Assembly (NCBI GenBank): GCA_947496215.1
Contig: CANMCF010000010.1
Coordinates: forward strand, 62,001-126,000
Reading direction: 5' to 3'
Length of the DNA stretch: 64,000 nucleotides
Source of the DNA: an uncultured Bizionia sp.
GTDB taxonomy: Bacteria > Bacteroidota > Bacteroidia > Flavobacteriales > Flavobacteriaceae
Shown here piece after piece: positions 56,601 through 63,998 of the stretch (position 1 is its first letter; each line of letters opens with the position of its first letter). The position numbers and the translations under genes were made by a program. Under the pieces are notes generated by a model. It was given only the letters and a program-made list of their open reading frames with translations, was not told the DNA's origin and ran no database searches.

Positions 56601-57993
56601 CCTTATCGTGTTCTTCGTGGAATCTGCAATCATGTTAATTCCATCTTTAATAGAAGCTATTAGAGCATTGGCAAGTGGAAATGTTGGAGGAGTTTCCAAA
56701 GCCATAGAAAAAGGGTTGGCCATGTTATTGCCTCTTGTTATTGGTTTGTTTGCTAAGTTGATCGGTCTTGGTGGCTTGGTCAAAAAAGTACAGAAAATAA
56801 TTAAGAAGGTTCGTAAGCGTATAGATCGTGCAGTCACCAAATTGATCAAGAAAGCGAAGAAGAAGTTCAAGAGTTTGGTTAAAAAAGGAAAAGCCAAGGT
56901 TAAGGGGGTTGTGAAAGGTTTATTGCAATGGTGGAAAAGAAAGAAAAAATTTAAAAATGAACAGGGGGAAAGTCATACCATTTTCTTTAAAGGGAAAGGG
57001 AAGAAGGCAAAATTGGAAATTGCGTCTACACCAATGCCTGTATTAGATTTTCTTAATAAAAATGAAACACGTCTAAATACAGCTACTGGAATTGATGAGA
57101 AAAAGAAGAATAAGCAACTCAAGGCAATTACTTCAGCAAAATCTATTGTTCAAGACATTAAACAATTGACTTTTGATAGCAAAGACACAAAAGTGAAACC
57201 AGAATTCATTGATAAAAAATTGAATACATTATTCACCAAGTTGGCAAATCAAATTAAAAAGATAGATGACAAGGATAAGAAAAAAGTAATACCACCATTG
57301 AAAATTTCTCCTAATTTTTCAAGTAATAAGGCAAGGAATACTACGATTAGATTTTTGAATAAAGAAAATCAAAAAGGAGATCCTCCTGGGCAAGATTCTA
57401 AAGTATATACAGGTTCTGGAGGAACTTTAAATGGAGCTTTAACAGTTTTAAGGAAGTTGAAAATTAGTCGAAAATGGGTTGCTTTTCATTTACTTAACCA
57501 TAATATTGGAGGATTGGCAGTCGACTCAAATCTTGTGCCTACTCTTCAATCACAAAATAAGAGTTTTTTAAGGAACTTTGAAAAAGATATGAAAACTTGG
57601 CATAACGATCATGTGTTGTGGATGGATATAAAGATGACTTATAGAGATGATATGTTTCTTCAAAACCTTGACATAAAGGGAGGGAAAATGGAAAATAAAA
57701 AGAATAAATGGGAAGTATCCAGTGTTGGGCAGAAGCATTGGTCCGATACCATACCGTTACCTAGACCAGCAGGTGGGTTGACAATAAACTCGCTTCCTGC
57801 CGATTCAAAATCCAGAGCTTACATTCTTGAACTTTTTCCTATACAGGCAAAATGTGTGGATCTTCTTCAGAGATATCAATCTTTCCCATATAGTAATAAA
57901 AATCAATTAAAAAACATTGTAAATAGTTATGCAAACGCTAAAGATAAAGCTAAATTTATAACACAGATAGATTCTACACGCTTTGATTTTTAA
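53608..57993 (+). CDS. Large DUF4157 eCIS toxin with putative nuclease C-terminus
   Basis: A 1461-residue modular protein. The same N-terminal signature as its neighbour (KVGKPGDKYEVEADNVAEKV) and acidic repeats (VQxxEEE) lead into DUF4157 with HELTH near residue 236. A Lys/Glu/Ala-rich linker, long helices and several hydrophobic segments (about residues 800-1050) that could cross a membrane follow, then a very basic stretch (about 1058-1112). The last 345 residues are AT-richer in DNA and carry FHLLNHNIGG, SNLVPTLQSQN and FEKDMKTWHNDHVLWMDIKM, resembling DNA/RNA non-specific endonucleases. A nuclease call is tentative. The following SUKH gene supports toxin function. Confidence 0.8.
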   Translation: MFSPATHNKTNAKSSNSNLFQKEQGEGAFIQAKLKVGKPGDKYEVEADNVAEKVVEGNNQSNGPENKASFFSPAATPTIQKQEDTEVQEKSIAETITPTVQLAPAEEEVQKVEEESIQAMEEENVQSKEEEEESIQAKEDEEVQAKLNISKKTKTNLSSRIQSAKGKGSSMPADLKTNMESGFGADFSGVKIHTGSESAAMNKDLGAKAFTNKNDIFFNEGKFNPQSKDGQTLIAHELTHTIQQGASKPLEVGKEGMKSAKSVADTKGKVETVKEGPEQATEKTDPKAVEGKAKEEGEAKKEGAKKGEEAKGGEKGKGKKGAAPVTTTPRNPKDDPNFKKLEGRVDKTAKGQQDHEDSKVSAGAAQSAAVSPDNERESMAQSGQVEAMDAAEPGTFNAEDFKAKLMKRIEGMQLPANQDEAANFEDNNNIDEVNSAATGDVEGEKAAAAGPVEQTAKQEPNVAAVPEREVKPLPEAPVGKKPPTTNPTKAMPPKRGNAEVNKPLQDNMSEVDQQMSENEVTDEQLAKSNEPSFKEGLDAKGKAKENTESAPGELRKKEQGVLQSTKAGAKGKEQTGLAGMHQDRAKLLKQVTGSQTKTGTTDTSERTRIATEINKIYEKSKTDVEKILSDLDTRVKTLFTAGTFLAKRKFEQHVDAKMSAYKSRRYSGVLGAGRWLKDKFAGMPDEVNDFFVTGRQVYIDEMDKVITIVANLVATKLTEAKTRVATGKQEVQDYVKSLPENLQKIGKEAAEEINDKFDELEDSVNSKQDELVDSLAEQYMEGLNAVDARIEEMKAANRGLIDAALGFINGIIETIKKLKELITTLLAEIQNAIGVIMEDPIGFVSTLFEGVGKGIDMFMANIQKHMLGGFVTWLTGAMGPVGITIPDNLFSLKGIFSLVMQILGLSWDFMRKKAVLLMGEPMVSAMEKGFEMFQIIREKGVAGMWEHMKEQFTDLKETIIDSIKQMLITQVIEAGIKWLLSLLIPGAGFIKAIMAIKDLIVFFVESAIMLIPSLIEAIRALASGNVGGVSKAIEKGLAMLLPLVIGLFAKLIGLGGLVKKVQKIIKKVRKRIDRAVTKLIKKAKKKFKSLVKKGKAKVKGVVKGLLQWWKRKKKFKNEQGESHTIFFKGKGKKAKLEIASTPMPVLDFLNKNETRLNTATGIDEKKKNKQLKAITSAKSIVQDIKQLTFDSKDTKVKPEFIDKKLNTLFTKLANQIKKIDDKDKKKVIPPLKISPNFSSNKARNTTIRFLNKENQKGDPPGQDSKVYTGSGGTLNGALTVLRKLKISRKWVAFHLLNHNIGGLAVDSNLVPTLQSQNKSFLRNFEKDMKTWHNDHVLWMDIKMTYRDDMFLQNLDIKGGKMENKKNKWEVSSVGQKHWSDTIPLPRPAGGLTINSLPADSKSRAYILELFPIQAKCVDLLQRYQSFPYSNKNQLKNIVNSYANAKDKAKFITQIDSTRFDF

Positions 57994-58013
57994 TAAAAAA
58001 AACAATTACAATT

Positions 58014-58712
58014 ATGGCAAAGTACATTAATCGATTCAGGAGTATGATAGACGCTATTAGAGCTAATGAAAGTATTCAAATTGTAAGTTATTATTTTCCT
58101 CCTCCTGCAACAGAAGATGAAATTTTGGAAGTTGAGATTAAATTGGATTTTTTTATTGAAGAGGATATAATAGACTTTTATAAAGAAATGAATGGTTTTC
58201 AGTTAAGATGGATTTATAAGGAAAACCCGAATTTTGATGCCAAAGTTCATATTGAGAAAGAAGCAGATTTTGATTTTTTTGATCCTTTGGACGAATGGTA
58301 TCAGCCGTATGATGGTTATATTAACATATTACCAATAAGTTATATCGCAGATAGTGCAGAGTGGGAGTCCGTAATTTGGGATGAAGATGATAAAGGAAAT
58401 CAAGAGATGTTTATGAATGAAGATATAGATTTATATGATCTTCTTAAAAGTATGAGGCCTTTTGATTTTTATAGTAGAAGTATGAGTATGAGTTTTTTTA
58501 TTCAAAAAGGAGTGGAAAAGTTAAAAGTATTGTTATTAACCAGTGAATTGCTAGAACCTACTTATTCTAGAATAACTTATTTTTCTTCATATATAGAGTT
58601 TTTGCTGGTTAAACAAGGAAATATAGAAGAGAGGGAGAAATTTTATCATATGGAAGAAGGGCATTTGATGGATTTATTGATTACTGAAAAGGAGTATTGG
58701 AAAAAAGAATGA
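58014..58712 (+). CDS. SMI1/KNR4 (SUKH) family protein, probable immunity protein
   Basis: A 232-residue protein with the SUKH pattern: PPPATEDEILEVEIKLDFFI, EEDIIDFYKEMNGFQLRW, then acidic strands (DEWYQPYDGYINILPISYI, ESVIWDEDDKGNQEMF). SUKH proteins are common immunity partners of bacterial nuclease toxins. It lies 20 bp after the toxin-like DUF4157 gene and shares its high A+T content, unlike the surrounding eCIS genes. It is most likely the cognate immunity protein and marks an imported cassette. Confidence 0.78.
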   Translation: MAKYINRFRSMIDAIRANESIQIVSYYFPPPATEDEILEVEIKLDFFIEEDIIDFYKEMNGFQLRWIYKENPNFDAKVHIEKEADFDFFDPLDEWYQPYDGYINILPISYIADSAEWESVIWDEDDKGNQEMFMNEDIDLYDLLKSMRPFDFYSRSMSMSFFIQKGVEKLKVLLLTSELLEPTYSRITYFSSYIEFLLVKQGNIEEREKFYHMEEGHLMDLLITEKEYWKKE

Positions 58713-58735
58713 AAACATAAAAATAAATTGCTATT

Positions 58736-59560
58736 ATGAAAACAATAAACCAAATAAACAACATCCCTCTGCACTACGCCAGATTGACCAACCATCCATA
58801 TGGCACAAGAGGGAAACAAAGGGATTTTTTGGTAGATGAATCCTTTTTGACAATCTTGAAGAAGGCACTGAAGGAAGTTTTTGAGAATTGTCCACTTGGA
58901 GTGCCGGAAGTAATTACGACGGCAGGCATATTTGTGAACAAACCAGGGCAACATGGTCACGGGAGAGCATTCGATTTGGATGCCATATTTTGGAAGGACG
59001 AGACACTGGTGACGCTCAACTTCGTACACCAAAAAGAATTGTATCTAGGGATAGAGTCGTTCTTGCGAAAGCACTTTGGTATTGTCTTGAACCATTTTTA
59101 TCCGAACCATCAAGACCATTGGCATATGGATGCAAGTGTGTCCGTGGATTACAATCAAAACTCCAAATCGGAAACCCTGTATGTACAAATGGTACTCAAA
59201 TACATCTATGGAAAGGAGATTTTGATTGATGGCATTTGGGGAAGGCAAACCTCGGGAATGGTAAAGGAGGTTTTCGATAGACTTGGAATAAACACACCGA
59301 TAACGACCAAGGTGAATTATTTGGAGTTCCTGGATGTGACAGGGAAGATCGCATTCAAGCTATGCGAGAAAAAAAGTACACCACTGAATCTTTTGGAAAA
59401 CTTAACGGAAGTCATTGAGAAATTACCGATACAAAATAGAAACGCAATCGAAGAGGCACTCAATAGTTTTTTGGATCATGATGATACTGTAGAATGGTTG
59501 AATGAGTTTACAGAAGACCATCATGACTTGGATGATGTGATCAATGGTGTAATAACGTAG
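58736..59560 (+). CDS. M15/extensin-like peptidase with PG-binding-like tail
   Basis: A 274-residue protein. Zinc ligands of the D,D-peptidase/extensin-like fold are visible as GQHGHGRAFDLDAIF near residue 73 and HQDHWHMD near residue 123. Residues about 145-180 (YVQMVLKYIYGKEILIDGIWGRQTSGMV, in blocks) look like a peptidoglycan-binding domain. There is no signal peptide. Genes of this type recur in Bacteroidota eCIS loci and may help release particles by lysing the producer or open the target wall; both are inference. The ATPase gene follows after 18 bp. Confidence 0.75.
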   Translation: MKTINQINNIPLHYARLTNHPYGTRGKQRDFLVDESFLTILKKALKEVFENCPLGVPEVITTAGIFVNKPGQHGHGRAFDLDAIFWKDETLVTLNFVHQKELYLGIESFLRKHFGIVLNHFYPNHQDHWHMDASVSVDYNQNSKSETLYVQMVLKYIYGKEILIDGIWGRQTSGMVKEVFDRLGINTPITTKVNYLEFLDVTGKIAFKLCEKKSTPLNLLENLTEVIEKLPIQNRNAIEEALNSFLDHDDTVEWLNEFTEDHHDLDDVINGVIT

Positions 59561-59578
59561 TCAAGAAAGAAACATAGA

Positions 59579-60925
59579 ATGGACAAAACCGGAATCATAA
59601 ATAGCAACGTAGCAACATCGTTTCAATCCATATTCGATTATTTGGAAGCAACCATCAAATACAGGTTGTCATTGGAGTTGACGGGAGAGGAAATAGCAAT
59701 TCCAAAATTGGAGGTGGATCACAATCAGTCTCATCTGGCTAGGTTCATTTTGGAAAACAACTTGGAGAATGAGGACATCATATTTCTATTGCTGACATTG
59801 GTGCCACAATTGAATCCGGGATTCATAAGTACCATAATAACCTCATTTTTGCCGAATGGAGGAGAATTTCCCGAGTTTGGAGGCGTAAAGGGAAAAAATC
59901 ACCGTGGAATCCTACCAACGGTGGAGACCGCATTGTACATATTGTATGGGAACGACATTGAAGAGAGATTGAAAGGAATGGAATACATCCGAAACGATTC
60001 CTTCTTGTTTAAAAACAAGATTTTGGAAGTGGAGGCAGTTCCAAAAGGAGAACCCAAGATGAGTGGACGATTGTTCCTGGATGAAGAACATTTGGCCAAG
60101 ATAACATCCGGAACGATTCTAAAGCCGAAATTGAGCCAAGATTTCCCGGCAAGCCTCATAGAAACAGGGATGGAATGGAGTGATTTGATATTGAAGGAGA
60201 AAACCATTCAAGAAATAAAGGAGATAGAAGTATGGTTGCAATACAATGCCACCTTGATGAACGAATGGAACATGCGAAACATAATAAAACCAGGATATCG
60301 GGTAATGTTTCATGGGCCTCCAGGAACAGGAAAGACTTTGACTGCTGGTTTGTTGGGCAAATACACGAACAAGGATGTCTATAGAATAGATTTGTCCATG
60401 GTGGTTTCCAAATACATTGGAGAAACCGAAAAAAATCTTTCAAGTCTATTTGACAAGGCCATCAACAAGGATTGGATCCTGTTTTTCGATGAAGCCGATT
60501 CGATATTCGGGAAAAGAACCAATGTAAGGGATGCACATGACAAATATGCAAATCAGGAAGTGTCCTACTTGTTGCAGAGAATAGAAGCTCATCCAGGTTT
60601 GGTCATACTGGCATCAAACTTCAAAAACAACATAGATACAGCATTTACAAGACGTTTTCAGTCCATCATAGAGTTTGAAATACCGACACATACGGAACGG
60701 TTGAGACTGTGGAAAAACAACTTGCCGAAAAACATTCCTTTGGAAGAAGGGGTATCTTTGGAGTCTCTTTCAAAAAAATATGCGATAACAGGATCCAATA
60801 TCGTGAACATAGTGCAATATGCCTGTTTGAAAACATTGGCAAGTAAAGAGAATGTCATCAAGGAATCCTTTATTGTGGAAGGTATCAAAAAGGAATATAT
60901 GAAAGAAGGAAAGACATTGAATTGA
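59579..60925 (+). CDS. eCIS AAA+ ATPase (Pvc15-like)
   Basis: A 448-residue ATPase with a helical N-terminal part and one AAA module: Walker A GPPGTGKT near residue 247, Walker B ILFFDEADSIFGKR near 300, sensor-1 VILASNFKNN and arginine fingers FTRRFQ. Pvc15-type ATPases are linked to cargo loading or assembly in eCIS. It is the last gene of the block. No convincing terminator follows. Confidence 0.93.
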   Translation: MDKTGIINSNVATSFQSIFDYLEATIKYRLSLELTGEEIAIPKLEVDHNQSHLARFILENNLENEDIIFLLLTLVPQLNPGFISTIITSFLPNGGEFPEFGGVKGKNHRGILPTVETALYILYGNDIEERLKGMEYIRNDSFLFKNKILEVEAVPKGEPKMSGRLFLDEEHLAKITSGTILKPKLSQDFPASLIETGMEWSDLILKEKTIQEIKEIEVWLQYNATLMNEWNMRNIIKPGYRVMFHGPPGTGKTLTAGLLGKYTNKDVYRIDLSMVVSKYIGETEKNLSSLFDKAINKDWILFFDEADSIFGKRTNVRDAHDKYANQEVSYLLQRIEAHPGLVILASNFKNNIDTAFTRRFQSIIEFEIPTHTERLRLWKNNLPKNIPLEEGVSLESLSKKYAITGSNIVNIVQYACLKTLASKENVIKESFIVEGIKKEYMKEGKTLN

Positions 60926-60990
60926 AAATGTTGAGCACAAATGTTGTTGCTTAATCACAAGATGGTATTCACTCAATGGAAGTTATTGTT

Positions 60991-61573
60991 GGTCTTGTTG
61001 CATAGATCGTTTTTTAAGTGACTACTTTATTTATCTTTGGATTAAATCTAATACTTATGAGCAATTACAAGCTCCAACAAATTAACAGTAGATCTTATCA
61101 TAAAAACTAAATTCATAGAGGGCCTATTGACTTTTGTTTGGACAAAACTATGTTTAAAAATTGGTATTATAGGGGTTATGATTTTAAATCTTCTTTTGAA
61201 CTTACTCAATCCGATGTTAAAAATCATTATTCCCCCTAGGACAAATGCTAAAGTAGATCATAAACCCATCAAAGAACTGCTATTAAGTATATTGAAAACC
61301 ATGGTACAGTAAGCTGGAAAAGAGAAACTGGGTATCACCAGCGCTCATTGGCAGAAAATATCTTTAGTCGTTGAAAAACGATATTAGGTAAAAATGTCAA
61401 ATCTAAAATAGAGGACTCTCAACAAGTAGAAGTTACATTGAAATCGTTTATTCTTAATAAAATGCCTGATCTAGGCATTCCGAAATGGAATAGAACTTAC
61501 CTTCTAAATTAAATCAATAAATAAAAAACATTAGGAGAAACTCATTCCTGACAGACATCTATGCAACAAGACC
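60991..61573. mobile_element. Decayed IS5-family insertion sequence
   Basis: Terminal inverted repeats GGTCTTGTTGCATAGAT (60991-61007) and its exact complement (61557-61573) bound a 583-bp element, about half the usual IS5-family length. The interior holds a broken transposase end. No clear target duplication is visible. It separates the eCIS block from the DUF2589 cluster. Confidence 0.8.
61190..61512 (+). pseudogene. IS5-family transposase remnant (C-terminal part)
   Basis: The DNA reads IIPPRTNAKVDHKPIK, shifts frame to RTAIKYIENHGTVSWKRETG, then YHQRSLAENIFSR, a TGA stop, and KTILGKNVKSKIEDSQQVEV ... LNKMPDLGIP before the final stop at 61510-61512. This is the conserved IS5 transposase C-terminus (W-K-x-E-x-GY-x-x-RSLAE ... 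Q-x-x-E ... LN-x-M-x-x-LG-x-P). The N-terminal DDE half is missing, so it is inactive. Confidence 0.8.
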
Positions 61574-61864
61574 CTTCGACAGCATATTGTCATTATCAAT
61601 TTTTCTTCTTTCTAAAGTGAATTTCTTTTTGAAGCTTTTAAAATCCCCATAATAAGAAGGTTTGCCCAAACGTTTATCACATGTTTTTTGCAGTTCATGA
61701 TGCGTCTTATGCTACTCATACGGGTTTTTGATTTTCCACTACAATCTCAATATACATTTGTAGTGTACAAGATCAAAAAATAGCTATTGTATTGAGTGTA
61801 TGTACTGCATTGAGAAAATCTCAGCGCAAATTAAATTAATCGTTTAACAATAAATTTTAAAATT
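61574..61864. other. Non-coding stretch before the DUF2589 cluster
   Basis: No intact gene is seen. On the minus strand about 61574-61701 an open fragment reads HHELQKTCDKRLGKPSYYGD and FKKKFTLERRKI, possibly a piece of a gene broken by the neighbouring insertion. The last 60 bp are A/T-rich and probably hold the promoter of the next gene, but no clean TTG-N19-TAnnTTTG was found. Confidence 0.4.
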
Positions 61865-62539
61865 ATGCCAGAATTAATTTCAATGGCCCAACAATTTAGT
61901 GGGTTACCTATGGATGCTTTAATAGGAGGTCCACTTATGGCCGCCGCCGATGCCAATGGTAAAATGGCCATGACCCAGACTCAGTTTATGCTGGACACCT
62001 GTTTTCAAAAAACGGTAATTGGAGATAACACTTCATATAAGCCTATTATGATTGCCATGACGCTTTCCAAAAGTTTCCCAGTAAGAGAGGAAGGTGATGC
62101 AGCTGGAGGTAAAGTGGAGATTAGAAAAACGGAAACTTCCTTTTCAGTTCCGCTTTTAACCATCATTCCTTTAAACTCACTTGCAGTGGATAATGTCGAC
62201 ATTTCTTTTGATATGGAGGTCAAATCAAGTTTTGCAGAAGAGGAAAATAAGGAGTCGAGATCAAAGACGGCCGCAGAAGGATCTTTTGAAGCAAAAGCGG
62301 GATGGGGACCTTTTTCAGTGAAAATAAGAGGTAGTGTTCACCATGAGTCAGAAAACTCATCCAACTATAAATCCAATTACACCAAGAGTAACAGTGCAAA
62401 ATATGGTGTTAAGGTTCATGCTGCACAACAACCTTTACCGGATGGGGTAGGAATCATCATCCAGCACTATGCTTCGGCAATTTCCTTAAATGAAGAACCA
62501 AAGGATAAAGCTCCAGATCCAGATACAGTTCCAGTTTAG
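61865..62539 (+). CDS. DUF2589 domain-containing protein
   Basis: A 224-residue protein matching the DUF2589 pattern: MPELISMAQQFSGLPMDALI, then IGGPLMAAADANGKMAMTQTQ, then beta strands ending SFSVPLLTIIPLNSLAVDNV and DISFDMEVKSS. A charged linker and a C-terminal segment GPFSVKIRGSVHHESEN ... YGVKVHAAQQPLPDG follow. No signal peptide is present. Function is unknown for the family. A terminator follows, so it may be expressed separately from the next genes. Confidence 0.85.
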   Translation: MPELISMAQQFSGLPMDALIGGPLMAAADANGKMAMTQTQFMLDTCFQKTVIGDNTSYKPIMIAMTLSKSFPVREEGDAAGGKVEIRKTETSFSVPLLTIIPLNSLAVDNVDISFDMEVKSSFAEEENKESRSKTAAEGSFEAKAGWGPFSVKIRGSVHHESENSSNYKSNYTKSNSAKYGVKVHAAQQPLPDGVGIIIQHYASAISLNEEPKDKAPDPDTVPV

Positions 62540-62557
62540 AATAGTGAATTAATTTCA

Positions 62558-62592
62558 AGGGATTGAGAGGTGTTTTCTCAATCCCTCTTTTT
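62558..62592 (+). terminator. Intrinsic terminator after the first DUF2589 gene
   Basis: An 11-bp stem AGGGATTGAGA/TCTCAATCCCT with a 7-nt loop, followed by CTTTTT. It lies 19 bp after the stop. Confidence 0.85.
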
Positions 62593-62615
62593 CAACCTTT
62601 AACAAACCATTTATT

Positions 62616-62807
62616 ATGAACCATACAAGTAAAATACCATGCCCCAATTGTGGAGGAAACATACTATTTGAACCTCAATTGCTAGCACAGGGAGAATCCT
62701 TTTATTGCAATACCTGTACCGCTTCCATTGGAATCTCCAACACCAGTCAAGTACAAGCAAAAAGCGCTATGAATCAGTTTAATAGATTAAAAAAAGAACT
62801 CAAATAA
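62616..62807 (+). CDS. Small zinc-ribbon protein
   Basis: A 63-residue protein with two CxxC knuckles (PCPNCGG and YCNTCTA), 21 residues apart, predicted to bind one zinc ion, and a helical tail (AMNQFNRLKKELK). It lies between the two DUF2589-type genes and 10 bp before the second. The partner or nucleic-acid target is unknown. Confidence 0.75.
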   Translation: MNHTSKIPCPNCGGNILFEPQLLAQGESFYCNTCTASIGISNTSQVQAKSAMNQFNRLKKELK

Positions 62808-62817
62808 GATATAAGAT

Positions 62818-63396
62818 ATGATAACTTTTGAAAATTTAATCACGGCATTTCACGAAGCCGTTTTATCTGCAAATGACACGCTCAAACAAAAAAACGCTTT
62901 CATACTTGATGAGTTTTTTGAACAAGGAGATGATGTATTGACGATTAAGGACAACCTGCAAAAACTTAAACGTGCCAATAGTAAAAAGGAGATGAACAAG
63001 CTTATTGAAGATCTAAATGAACAGGTTGATCAAGAAGCAATTGGGAAGTTCAATTCCAGCAGTAAGCTTAAGCCCAAAATGGTAACTATTCAATACCCTA
63101 GGGAAACAGAGAATGGACATACCACACATGATGTACATGTGCCTTTAATTTCTTTGGTGCCTGTAAATCAAACGGGTATTGAAGAAGTGAACATTACCTC
63201 GGTATTGGAGTTGGCATTGAAAAATGATGAATTAATGGTGTCTTTTCCCAAAAGAAATGGTGCTAGTAGAAATCAACAAGAAGACAGGCATCTTTCTAAG
63301 ATTGAAATCAAACTCATTCCGACTACAGAATCGGATGGTTTGAAAAAAATCATCGAAGGATATGACAAGGTGCTGAGAGCGCAAATACCTGGATAA
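62818..63396 (+). CDS. Second DUF2589-type protein
   Basis: A 192-residue protein with an N-terminal helical domain (ITFENLITAFHEAVLSAND ... LQKLKRANSKKEMNKLIEDL) and a C-terminal beta domain whose core HDVHVPLISLVPVNQTGIEE lines up with SFSVPLLTIIPLNSLAVDNV of the gene at 61865. The two therefore share the PLxxxxPxN motif and are probably paralogues that interact. No enzyme motif is seen. Confidence 0.7.
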   Translation: MITFENLITAFHEAVLSANDTLKQKNAFILDEFFEQGDDVLTIKDNLQKLKRANSKKEMNKLIEDLNEQVDQEAIGKFNSSSKLKPKMVTIQYPRETENGHTTHDVHVPLISLVPVNQTGIEEVNITSVLELALKNDELMVSFPKRNGASRNQQEDRHLSKIEIKLIPTTESDGLKKIIEGYDKVLRAQIPG

Positions 63397-63425
63397 CCTG
63401 TTTAAAACTAATAAAAACATATAAA

Positions 63426-63998
63426 ATGAATATTATGCCTGAATCAAAAGAAATAGTACAAAAAATTAAAGATACTACCGGATTAACTAGTCTTGTTACA
63501 GATATTGTAAGCAGTAAACAACCCAGTCTTTCTGCACCACTTTTAGGTATTGTAGTGACAGGAGCTGTATGGCTAATGACCCATAAAGACCGTAAACAAG
63601 CTGATGTATATAAACACAAAACGTGGATAATAACAACAATGCTAGCCATTGCTTATAGCAGATATGGCGATCGCTATAAAATGGATGTAAGAAGCATTGA
63701 TTCTCAAATTAATTCTATTGCTCAGCATATGGCTCGTAAAAATGAGTTTACTCGTGAAGAGGTTGCAGGAATTTATGAAAAAATAAAAGAGCTGGAAACA
63801 TCAGCTGTAAGTAAAATCTCTGAAAGTAATGATAATTGTGATCATTGTGGTCAACAACACGATGAATACAACACAGATGGATGCCCTGCCTATTGTGATG
63901 ATGATGAAATAAAAGAAAATAAAAGAAGACTCCTAGAAATCAAAGCTGTAGGCTATGATGGAAACGTCTACCTAGCAAATTTGTGGGCTCAGAGGTAG
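63426..63998 (+). CDS. Cys-rich protein of unknown function with a hydrophobic segment
   Basis: A 190-residue protein with an N-terminal helix, a hydrophobic stretch near residues 36-53 (APLLGIVVTGAVWLM), a second weaker one (TWIITTMLAIAYS), a helical middle and a C-terminal cluster CDHCGQQHDEYNTDGCPAYC that could bind zinc. The start may be the ATG at 63426 or the Met at residue 4. It follows the second DUF2589-type gene by 29 bp. I do not recognise the family. Confidence 0.65.
   Translation: MNIMPESKEIVQKIKDTTGLTSLVTDIVSSKQPSLSAPLLGIVVTGAVWLMTHKDRKQADVYKHKTWIITTMLAIAYSRYGDRYKMDVRSIDSQINSIAQHMARKNEFTREEVAGIYEKIKELETSAVSKISESNDNCDHCGQQHDEYNTDGCPAYCDDDEIKENKRRLLEIKAVGYDGNVYLANLWAQR

Noticed and set aside
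55833..56897. A 354-residue open frame on the minus strand opposite the large DUF4157 gene
   Set aside because: It mirrors the codon pattern of the plus-strand gene, has an unlikely Ser/Ile/Asn/Pro-rich composition and shows no family pattern.
31446..60925. Prophage or phage tail interpretation of the contractile genes
   Set aside because: No capsid, portal, terminase, integrase or replication genes; DUF4255, DUF5908, DUF4157 and the AAA ATPase are eCIS-type.
31446..60925. Type VI secretion system interpretation
   Set aside because: No TssJLM membrane complex or ClpV; the tape-measure and DUF4157 genes fit a free-particle eCIS better.
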